Below the pieces are notes generated by a model, which worked only from the letters and a program-made list of their open reading frames with translations, had not been told where the DNA came from and searched no databases. Both the position numbers and the translations under genes were made by a program. From Phenylobacterium sp. (GTDB taxonomy: Bacteria; Pseudomonadota; Alphaproteobacteria; Caulobacterales; Caulobacteraceae), in NCBI GenBank assembly GCA_028698405.1, contig JAQVDF010000184.1:1-5172 (forward strand): 5,172 bases of DNA, written 5' to 3'. Positions within the stretch are counted from its first letter, which is position 1, and each line of letters begins with the position of its first letter. Below are positions 1 through 5,172 of this stretch, piece after piece.

Positions 1-355
1 CAAGGTGGACAAGGTCTGGGTCGCCGCCGACGTGGGCGGCCAGATCATCAACCCGGCGGGCGCCTACAACCAGGTGCAAGGCTCGGTGCTCGACGGTCTC
101 TCCGAGGCGTTGCACCAGGAGATCACCATCGAGAACGGGGCGGTGAAGCAGGCCAACTTCAACGACTACCCGCTGATGCGGATCCACGAGGCGCCGCCGG
201 TCGAAGTGCATTTCCTGAAGACCGACAACCCGCCGACCGGCCTCGGCGAGCCGGGCCTGCCGCCCGTCGTCCCGGCGCTGACCAACGCCATCTTCGCCGC
301 CACCGGCAAGCGCATCCGCAGCCTGCCGATCCGGCCGGAGATGCTGAAGGCCTGA
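1..355 (+). CDS. Molybdopterin-binding (large) subunit of a xanthine dehydrogenase/isoquinoline 1-oxidoreductase family enzyme, C-terminal end (5' truncated)
   Basis: Only the last 117 residues are in the window; reading frame begins at base 2 and the stop is TGA at 353-355. The GTG at base 5 is internal, not a start. These enzymes hydroxylate N-heterocyclic aromatics or aldehydes at a molybdenum-cytosine-dinucleotide-type cofactor, passing electrons to a [2Fe-2S] subunit. Visible hallmarks of the C-terminal molybdenum-binding domain are a DVGGQIINP strand (visible residues 10-18), a [14 protein letters not shown] helix (24-37), NFNDYPLMR (52-60), and [14 protein letters not shown] (80-93) followed by [15 protein letters not shown]. 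The Glu in GEPG (visible residue 83) is at the position of the conserved catalytic base of the family. The overall pattern resembles the IorB-like branch more than classical xanthine dehydrogenase, but the substrate cannot be read from this end. The partner small subunit is not in the window and would be expected to the left. Confidence 0.88.
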   Translation, partial: KVDKVWVAADVGGQIINPAGAYNQVQGSVLDGLSEALHQEITIENGAVKQANFNDYPLMRIHEAPPVEVHFLKTDNPPTGLGEPGLPPVVPALTNAIFAATGKRIRSLPIRPEMLKA

Positions 356-360
356 GGCGT

Positions 361-381
361 CCCTCCCCGAAGCGGGGAGGG
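361..381 (+). terminator. G/C-rich hairpin just after the molybdenum hydroxylase gene
   Basis: Bases 361-369 and 373-381 are exact reverse complements, giving a 9-bp, almost purely G/C stem with a 3-base loop (AAG), starting 5 bases after the TGA stop. Position and strength suit a transcription terminator, but no T-run follows, so a canonical intrinsic terminator is not shown. It could equally be a copy of a dispersed G/C-rich intergenic repeat, common in high-GC alphaproteobacteria, or part of the alternative pairing described for 361-418. Confidence 0.45.
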
Positions 382-418
382 GCTCCCCTCGCGTCCGCCC
401 TCCCCATCACAGGGAGGG
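361..418 (+). repeat. Cluster of four complementary C-rich/G-rich arms in the carboxylase gene leader
   Basis: Four short arms lie in order: arm 1 CCCTCCCC (361-368), arm 2 GGGGAGGG (374-381), arm 3 CCCTCCCC (398-405), and arm 4 GGGAGGG (412-418). Arms 1 and 3 are identical, so arm 2 can pair perfectly with either, and arm 3 can pair with either arm 2 or arm 4 (7 bp, loop CATCACA). The hairpins 1:2 plus 3:4 therefore exclude 2:3. The cluster ends 56 bases before the carboxylase start codon. The arms are seen directly; a regulatory role is inference, and a degenerate dispersed repeat is the main alternative. Nothing else recognisable was seen in 356-474 apart from the ribosome-binding site. 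Confidence 0.5.
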
Positions 419-459
419 ATGGCTAAGGTCCGCAGGCGGCGGCGAAAGACCGCCCCAGC

Positions 460-465
460 GAGGGA
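460..465 (+). promoter_or_regulatory. Ribosome binding site for the carboxylase, supporting a TTG start
   Basis: GAGGGA at 460-465 is a fair Shine-Dalgarno match, ending 9 bases before the TTG at 475-477. Upstream in the same frame there is a TAA at 424-426 and no ATG, GTG or TTG between it and 475. The first in-frame GTG downstream (511-513) would remove the conserved LIANRGEIA segment. TTG at 475 is thus the only start that keeps a whole biotin carboxylase domain. Confidence 0.6.
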
Positions 466-474
466 CGCCCGGGT

Positions 475-3400
475 TTGAAGAAGCTGCTGATCGCCAACCG
501 CGGCGAGATCGCCGTGCGCATCGCACGCACCGCCGCGGAGATGAACATCCCCACCGTCGCGGTCCATTCCGAAGACGACGCGGCCGCCCTGCACGTCAAG
601 AAGGCGGACGCGGCCGTGGCGCTGAAGGGCTCTGGGCCGGCGGCCTACCTGGACGGCGCCCAAATCATCGCCGCGGCGGCCGAGCACGGCTGTGACGCCG
701 TCCATCCCGGCTACGGCTTCCTGGCCGAGAACGCGGCTTTCGCCCGGGCCTGCGCCGAGGCGGGGCTGGTGTTCGTGGGGCCCTCCTTCGAAACACTCGA
801 GCTGTTCGGCGACAAGGCCAGGGCGCGGGCGCTGGCCATCGGGCACGAGGTCCCGGTCGCCCCGGGCGCCGAGGGGCCGGTCGATCTGCCCGCCGCGCGC
901 AAGTTCCTGCAGAGCCTGGGCCCCGGCGGGGCGGTGATGGTCAAGGCGGTGGCCGGCGGCGGCGGACGCGGCATGCGGCCGGCGCGCTCCGTCGGAGAGC
1001 TGGACCAGGTGTTCGAGCGCTGCCGCTCGGAGGCCGAAGCCGCGTTCGGCGACGGCGCCCTCTACGTCGAGCAGTTCCTGCCCAAGGCCCGCCACGTGGA
1101 GGTGCAGATCGTCGGCGACGGGACCGTCGTCTCGCACCTCTGGGACCGCGAATGCAGCCTGCAGCGCCAGCGCCAGAAGGTGGTGGAGATCGCCCCGGCG
1201 GCGATGCTGCCGCTGGAGGTGCGCGAGCGGCTGTTCGAGGCCGCGGTGGCGCTCGGCCGGGCGGCCGGCTACCGGGGCCTGGGCACCATCGAGTTCCTGG
1301 TCGAGGCCGACCGGAGCGAGCCGCGGATCGTGTTCATCGAGGCCAACCCGCGCCTGCAGGTGGAGCACACGGTCACCGAGGAGGTCACCGGCCTCGACCT
1401 CGTCCGCCTGCAGCTGGAGATCGCCCGCGGCCGCACCCTGGCCGAGATCGGCCTGACCCAGGCCCAGGTTCCGCCGCCCCGGGGCGTCGCCCTGCAGGCG
1501 CGGGTCAACCTCGAGACGATGACCGACGACGGCTCGGCGCGGCCGGCCGGCGGGGTGCTTTCGGTCTACGAGCCGCCGTCGGGGCCGGGCGTGCGGGTCG
1601 ACGGCTTCGGCTACGCTGGTTACCGCACCAGCGCCAGGTTCGACTCCCTGCTGGCCAAGGTGATCGTCCACGTCCCGCAGGGCGGGGTGGAGGCGGCGGC
1701 CGCCAAGGTCTACCGGGCGCTCGGCGAGTTCCGCATCGCGGGGGCGGACACCAACATCGGCTTCCTGCAGAGCCTGCTGTCCCATCCCGAGGTCGCCGCG
1801 GGCCAGACCCACACCCGTTTCATCGAGGACCACGCCGGCCTGCTGCTCGCCCAGGCCGCGGGGCACCGGCGCTTCTACTTCGACGCCCCGGCGGGCGGCG
1901 CCCAGCCGCGCCGCGCGGGCGCGCAGATCGACGCCACCGATCCGCTGGCCGTCCTCGAGCTCGGCAAGCGGCCGGCCGAACGCTTCGCCGACGAGGAGGA
2001 GGAGATCGAGGGGCCGGAAGGCACGCTCGCCCTGCGCGCGCCGCTGCAGGGGACGGTGGTCTCGGTCTCCGTCTCCCCCGGCGAGATCGTCCGGGCCGGC
2101 CAGCCGGTGATGGTCATGGAGGCCATGAAGATGGAGCACGTGATCGCCGCCGAGACCGGCGGTGTGCTCCGCGAGGTGACGGTGACCGCGGGGGATACGG
2201 TGTTCGAGGGCCACCCGCTGGCCTTCGTCGAGCCGCGCGACGACGTCGGCGGCGCCTTCCGGGCCGAGGAGAATCCGGACCCCGACTACATCCGCCCCGA
2301 CCTCGCCGAGGTGCTGGAGCGCCATCGCCTCACGCGCGACGAGGCCCGGCCCGAGGCGGTGGCCCGCCGCCGCCGCACCGGCCAGCGCACGGCCCGCGAG
2401 AACATCGAGGACCTGTGCGATCCCGGCTCCTTCACCGAATACGGCCCGCTGGTGGTCGCCGCCCGGCGACGGCGCAACACCATGGAGGAGCTGATCGCCC
2501 AGACCCCCGCCGACGGCCTGATCATGGGCCTCGGCCACATCAACGGCGACCAGTTCGGCGAGGAGGCCAGCCGGGCGGCGGTGATGGCCTACGACTACAC
2601 GGTGCTCGCCGGCACCCAGGGAGCGCACAACCACGAGAAGCTCGACCGCATGGCCGAGATCGCCCTGCGATGGCGGCTGCCGACGGTGTTCTTCACCGAG
2701 GGCGGGGGCGGGCGGCCCGGCGACACCGAGGGCGGCGGCTTCATCCGCGGCTTCGAGTTCTGGGGCCGGCTGTCGGGCGCGGCGCCGCTGGTCGGCGTCA
2801 ACTCCGGCCGCTGCTTCGCGGGCAACGCGGCCATCCTCGGCTGCTGCGACGTGATCATCGCCACCAAGGATTCCGCCCTGGGCATGGCCGGCCCGGCGAT
2901 GGTCGAAGGCGGCGGCCTCGGCGTCTTCCGGCCCGAGGAGATCGGTCCGATCAGGGTCATGCAGGCCAACGGCACCATCGACGTGCTGGTCGAGGACGAG
3001 GCCGAGGCGGTGACCGTGGCGAGGAAATACCTCTCCTATTTCCAGGGGCGGCTGAAGGAATGGAGCTGCGCCGACCAGCGCCTGCTGCGCCGGGCGGCGC
3101 CGGAGAACCGGCTCCGGGTCTACGACGTGCGCAAGGTGATCGAGCTGATCGCCGACACCGGCAGCGTGCTCGAGCTGCGCCCCAAGTTCGGCCTGGCGAT
3201 GATCACCGCCCTGATCCGCGTCGAGGGCCGGCCGATGGGGGTCATCGCCAACAACCCGGCCCACATCGGCGGGGCGATCGATTCCGACGCCTCGGACAAG
3301 GCCGCCCGCTTCATGCAGATCTGCGAGGCCTTCGACATCCCGATCCTGTCGCTGTCGGACACGCCCGGCAACATGGTCGGGCCGGAGGCGGAGAAGACCG

Positions 3401-3834
3401 GCCTGATCCGCCACTGCTCGCGGCTGTTCGTGATCGGCGCCAACCTGACCGTGCCGATCTTCTCGGTGATCCTTCGCAAGAGCTACGGGCTGGGGGCCAT
3501 CGCCATGACCGGCGGCAGCTACCAGGCGGCGATGTTCTGCGTCTCCTGGCCGACCGGCGAGTTCGGCGGCATGGGGCTGGAGGGCTCGGTCAAGCTCGGC
3601 TACCGCAACGAGCTGGCGGCGATCCAGGACCCGATCGCCCGCAAGGCCAAGTTCGACGAGATGGTCGCCAGGGCCTACGAGCGCGGCAAGGCCCTGTCCC
3701 GGGCCACCACACCCGAACTGGACGACGTCATCGACCCCGCCGACACCCGCCGCTGGATCGTCGCCGGCCTCAAGTCCCTGCCGCCGAATCCGGTGCGCAC
3801 CGAGAAGAAGCTCCGCTGGATCGACGCCTGGTGA
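475..3834 (+). CDS. Single-chain biotin-dependent acyl-CoA carboxylase (biotin carboxylase - biotin carrier - carboxyltransferase), long-chain acyl-CoA carboxylase (LCC) type
   Basis: This 1119-residue cytosolic enzyme should carboxylate an acyl-CoA using ATP and bicarbonate through a covalently bound biotin. The biotin carboxylase domain spans about 1-450: KKLLIANRGEIA at the start, HPGYGFLAEN (77-86), Lys114 and Lys157 as likely ATP ligands, the glycine-rich loop GGGGRGM (161-167), and the catalytic stretch EANPRLQVEH (289-298), with Arg343 in ALQARVN. The carrier domain is about 515-587, with biotinyl Lys552 in EAMKMEH (codon 2128-2130). The carboxyltransferase spans about 600-1115: its N half includes GQRTARENI (636-644) and GRCFAGNAAILGCCD (778-792); its C half includes SDTPGNMVGPEAE (961-973) and the GLGAIAMTGGSY region (1006-1016). 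Acetyl-, propionyl- and methylcrotonyl-CoA carboxylases usually split these domains among subunits. Size (about 120 kDa) and order match the bacterial LCC family, known as a homohexamer with preference for long acyl chains. Substrate here is inferred, not shown. The frame is intact; the start is TTG. It is convergent with the hydrolase gene downstream. Confidence 0.95.
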   Translation: MKKLLIANRGEIAVRIARTAAEMNIPTVAVHSEDDAAALHVKKADAAVALKGSGPAAYLDGAQIIAAAAEHGCDAVHPGYGFLAENAAFARACAEAGLVFVGPSFETLELFGDKARARALAIGHEVPVAPGAEGPVDLPAARKFLQSLGPGGAVMVKAVAGGGGRGMRPARSVGELDQVFERCRSEAEAAFGDGALYVEQFLPKARHVEVQIVGDGTVVSHLWDRECSLQRQRQKVVEIAPAAMLPLEVRERLFEAAVALGRAAGYRGLGTIEFLVEADRSEPRIVFIEANPRLQVEHTVTEEVTGLDLVRLQLEIARGRTLAEIGLTQAQVPPPRGVALQARVNLETMTDDGSARPAGGVLSVYEPPSGPGVRVDGFGYAGYRTSARFDSLLAKVIVHVPQGGVEAAAAKVYRALGEFRIAGADTNIGFLQSLLSHPEVAAGQTHTRFIEDHAGLLLAQAAGHRRFYFDAPAGGAQPRRAGAQIDATDPLAVLELGKRPAERFADEEEEIEGPEGTLALRAPLQGTVVSVSVSPGEIVRAGQPVMVMEAMKMEHVIAAETGGVLREVTVTAGDTVFEGHPLAFVEPRDDVGGAFRAEENPDPDYIRPDLAEVLERHRLTRDEARPEAVARRRRTGQRTARENIEDLCDPGSFTEYGPLVVAARRRRNTMEELIAQTPADGLIMGLGHINGDQFGEEASRAAVMAYDYTVLAGTQGAHNHEKLDRMAEIALRWRLPTVFFTEGGGGRPGDTEGGGFIRGFEFWGRLSGAAPLVGVNSGRCFAGNAAILGCCDVIIATKDSALGMAGPAMVEGGGLGVFRPEEIGPIRVMQANGTIDVLVEDEAEAVTVARKYLSYFQGRLKEWSCADQRLLRRAAPENRLRVYDVRKVIELIADTGSVLELRPKFGLAMITALIRVEGRPMGVIANNPAHIGGAIDSDASDKAARFMQICEAFDIPILSLSDTPGNMVGPEAEKTGLIRHCSRLFVIGANLTVPIFSVILRKSYGLGAIAMTGGSYQAAMFCVSWPTGEFGGMGLEGSVKLGYRNELAAIQDPIARKAKFDEMVARAYERGKALSRATTPELDDVIDPADTRRWIVAGLKSLPPNPVRTEKKLRWIDAW

Positions 3835-3843
3835 GGGCTCCTT

Positions 3844-3877
3844 CCTACCCTCCCGCCGCTGCGCGGGGGGAGGTAGG
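3844..3877. terminator. Hairpin between convergent genes, probable bidirectional terminator
   Basis: The 46-base gap between the carboxylase stop and the hydrolase stop (minus strand) holds an imperfect stem: CCTACC (3844-3849) pairs with GGTAGG (3872-3877), TCCC (3851-3854) with GGGA (3868-3871), and CCGC (3856-3859) with GCGG (3863-3866), closing on a TGC loop. There is one bulged C at 3850 and a G.G mismatch (3855/3867). TTT follows at 3879-3881 on the plus strand, a weak T-run. Position between convergent stops is the strongest argument. It shares its C-rich/G-rich style with the repeat at 361-418. Confidence 0.6.
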
Positions 3878-3880
3878 GTT

Positions 3881-4573
3881 TCAGACGGCTCGCGCCATCG
3901 CGGTGACCAGCTGCGAGATCGCCAGCGCGGTCTCGCCGGGGTGCAGGAACGGGTGCAGGTGGGTGCCGGAGAGGGTCTGGACGGGCCAGCCGCGGGCGCG
4001 AGCCAGGGCGGCCTGGTCGGCGAGCCGCGGCGAGGTCTGCAGGTAGCCGGCGCGCAGATGGTCCCAGGGCGGGGTCTCGACGGCGTCGTCGAACCACTCG
4101 GGGCGCAGGCGCGGCAGGTCGGCCTCGAACACCTTGCGGATCCAGCGGTCGGGGATCAGCGCGGCCACGCCGCCCGGGCCCCACCAGTGCGACCACTTGG
4201 GCAGGCGGCCCTGCTCGACCGGAAGGGCCTTCACGAAGGCGTCGAATTCGGGCTCGGCCGGCGGGGTGGGGCCCGCTGGCGGCGGCAGGCGCCCGTCGAT
4301 GACGATCATCCCCCAGGCCTTCAGCGGCGCGGCGAGCGCGGGCAGCAGCAGGCCCGCGGCGCTGTGGCCGACCAGCAGCGGGCCGGAGAGCTCCGGCAGG
4401 GCCGCGAGCACCGCCGCCGGCGCCTCGCGCCAGGCGACGTCCGAGCCGTCGATGCAGGGCGTGTAGGTGCGAAAGCCCCGTCGCTCCAGCGCCTCGGCGG
4501 TGGGCGCGAGCGAGGATGGGCCCACCAGCGGGGAGTGGACCAGCACGATCTCGCGGGGCGGCGGCGCAGCCAT
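3881..4573 (-). CDS. Alpha/beta-hydrolase fold protein of unknown substrate
   Basis: The 230-residue product looks like a compact, soluble alpha/beta-hydrolase with no signal peptide or membrane segment. It opens with a first strand EIVLVHSPLVGPSS (8-21), where the usual His-Gly oxyanion motif reads His-Ser. The nucleophile elbow is GHSAAG (69-74), making Ser71 the likely nucleophile after strand GPLLVGH. The probable catalytic histidine is His205 or His207 in GTHLHPF near the C-terminus, after strand WPVQTLSG. The acid is uncertain: Asp93 (after strand GMIVIDG) and Asp186 are candidates. The middle (about 110-170) is a small Trp-rich cap (WSHWWGPGG at 127-135). The ATG at 4573-4571 is the natural start because it leaves the first strand whole, but no Shine-Dalgarno sequence is visible before it. 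The gene lies 65 bases downstream of the VWA gene on the same strand, so co-transcription is possible. Esterase, lactonase or non-hydrolytic roles are all open. Confidence 0.85.
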   Translation of the reverse strand: MAAPPPREIVLVHSPLVGPSSLAPTAEALERRGFRTYTPCIDGSDVAWREAPAAVLAALPELSGPLLVGHSAAGLLLPALAAPLKAWGMIVIDGRLPPPAGPTPPAEPEFDAFVKALPVEQGRLPKWSHWWGPGGVAALIPDRWIRKVFEADLPRLRPEWFDDAVETPPWDHLRAGYLQTSPRLADQAALARARGWPVQTLSGTHLHPFLHPGETALAISQLVTAMARAV

Positions 4574-4607
4574 GGGCCGATTGCTAACCGCTGCGCCCGC
4601 GCGCGCA

Positions 4608-4637
4608 ACCGCTCCCCGACGTCACCGGAGGGGCGGT
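4608..4637 (-). terminator. Possible weak hairpin directly after the VWA gene
   Basis: Bases ACCGC (4608-4612) pair with GCGGT (4633-4637), and after a one-base bulge CCC (4614-4616) pairs with GGG (4630-4632), enclosing a 13-base loop that contains the palindrome GACGTC (4618-4623). It starts 1 base past the VWA stop codon (complement of 4639-4641). No T-run follows on the minus strand. It might partly uncouple the hydrolase gene from the VWA gene, but hairpins of this size arise often by chance at this G+C content. Confidence 0.25.
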
Positions 4638-4638
4638 C

Positions 4639-5172
4639 TCAGTGCGGCACGTAGGTCCGCAGCACGTCCTCAATGATCCGTTCCAGGTCGGCGAGCGTGT
4701 TGCAGGTCTTGGCCACGTGGCAGAACCGCTCGTAGCGGTTCATCACCGAGTCCCCCTGGCCCCAGTAGACCTCGGGCTCGGGGTTCAGCCAGATCACCGA
4801 GCGCACCCGCTGCTGGATGGTGTGCATCAGGTCGAGCCGGGGATCGGCGAAGTTCGACCGCCCGTCGCCCAGGAAGATCACCGTGGTGTGGCGGTCCAGC
4901 CGGTCGATGTGGTTGTCGCAGAAGTCCTCCAGCGCCTTGCCATAGTCGGTCTGCTGGAAGCCGATCCGCTTGAGCACCTCGAGGATCGCCCCGTCGACGC
5001 CGTAGTCGTTGAGGATGTCGTCCACCGGCACCAGCCGGCCGGAGAAGGCGTAGCTGTCCAGCCGGTCGACCACCTCGTTCAGCGAGTAGAGGAAGGTCAG
5101 CAGGAACTGGGCGGCCGCGGCCACCGACTTGGAGACGTCGCAGATGGCCACGATCGAGGGCTTCTCGATCTT
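4639..5172 (-). CDS. CoxE-like VWA domain protein, C-terminal part (N-terminus beyond right edge)
   Basis: The frame is open to the right edge, so 177 C-terminal residues are visible; the GTG at 5151 lies within the first strand of the domain and is not a start. The part seen is a von Willebrand factor A domain with a full metal-ion-dependent adhesion site: DVSKS (visible residues 12-16), Thr75 in QQTDYGKAL, and Asp103 in FLGDGRSN. The segment VIWLNPEPEVYWGQGDS (126-142) and the final NTLADLERIIEDVL helix are typical of the CoxE-like group. Known CoxE-type proteins pair with MoxR/CoxD AAA+ ATPases, and CoxE helps mature the molybdenum centre of CO dehydrogenase in Oligotropha; many relatives have no assigned role. 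An AAA+ partner would be expected upstream, outside the window. The visible part shows no membrane segment. The stop is TGA (complement of 4639-4641), and the hydrolase gene follows 65 bases later. Confidence 0.87.
   Translation of the reverse strand, partial: KIEKPSIVAICDVSKSVAAAAQFLLTFLYSLNEVVDRLDSYAFSGRLVPVDDILNDYGVDGAILEVLKRIGFQQTDYGKALEDFCDNHIDRLDRHTTVIFLGDGRSNFADPRLDLMHTIQQRVRSVIWLNPEPEVYWGQGDSVMNRYERFCHVAKTCNTLADLERIIEDVLRTYVPH

Noticed and set aside
421..430. GCTAAGGTC as a possible -10 element for the carboxylase gene
   Set aside because: It matches only the first part of the Caulobacter-type -10 consensus, and the place where a -35 should lie is a C-rich hairpin arm. There is not enough support to call a promoter.
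438..454. Small hairpin (GGCGG with CCGCC) just before the ribosome binding site
   Set aside because: A 5-bp stem within a GCG-repeat stretch is expected by chance at this base composition.
166..3414. A 1082-codon open frame on the minus strand, antisense to the carboxylase
   Set aside because: Its codons share exact boundaries with the sense codons, so it would be stopped only by sense TTA, CTA or TCA codons, which a GC3-rich gene avoids. The translation is rich in Arg, Gly, Ala, His and Asp with no recognisable domain. The sense frame has every catalytic motif of a known enzyme.
1152..4046. A 964-codon open frame on the plus strand in a different phase, crossing the end of the carboxylase gene
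   Set aside because: It is a low-complexity Arg/Gly/Pro/Ala translation typical of a shifted frame in high-GC coding DNA. It runs through the convergent terminator and into the antisense of the hydrolase gene.
4586..4613. Two copies of AACCGCT flanking an alternating GC stretch between the hydrolase and VWA genes
   Set aside because: A 7-base direct repeat in a short GC-rich gap is weak; no operator symmetry or known site was recognised.
3941..4654. A 237-codon plus-strand frame opposite the hydrolase gene
   Set aside because: The minus-strand frame shows a nucleophile elbow GHSAAG and ordered hydrolase strands. The plus-strand translation is Arg/Gly-rich without motifs.

Overview
The window is a high-GC (roughly 70% G+C) bacterial segment with strong G/C preference at third codon positions. 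The gene families and the G/C-rich inverted repeats between genes fit an alphaproteobacterium, most likely of the Caulobacter/Phenylobacterium type. The lineage is an inference from style and gene content, since no rRNA or other phylogenetic marker is present.

Layout: (1) Bases 1-355, plus strand, hold the last 117 residues of a molybdenum hydroxylase large subunit of the isoquinoline 1-oxidoreductase/xanthine dehydrogenase family. (2) A 119-base gap (356-474) holds G/C-rich inverted repeats that can pair in mutually exclusive ways. (3) Bases 475-3834, plus strand, encode the centrepiece, an intact 1119-residue protein that joins biotin carboxylase, biotin carrier and carboxyltransferase domains in one chain. 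It starts with TTG. Its size and domain order match the single-chain long-chain acyl-CoA carboxylase (LCC) type. (4) A 46-base gap between convergent genes is almost filled by a strong hairpin, probably a shared terminator. (5) Bases 4573-3881, minus strand, encode a 230-residue alpha/beta-hydrolase. (6) Bases 5172-4639, minus strand, hold the C-terminal part of a CoxE-like von Willebrand factor A (VWA) protein with a complete metal-binding (MIDAS) site; it runs off the right edge.

How they work together: the carboxylase would carry out a complete ATP-, bicarbonate- and biotin-dependent carboxylation of an acyl-CoA without separate subunits. It is probably an independent transcription unit following the molybdenum hydroxylase gene. 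The VWA gene and the hydrolase gene lie head-to-tail on the opposite strand, 65 bases apart, and may be co-transcribed. A CoxE-type VWA protein in the same neighbourhood as a molybdenum hydroxylase recalls maturation systems for such enzymes, but here the two are on opposite strands and separated by the carboxylase, so the link is only suggestive. I saw no tRNA, rRNA, CRISPR array, insertion sequence or attachment site. The window reads as ordinary metabolic chromosome with one notable multidomain enzyme, not as a new defence or mobile system.
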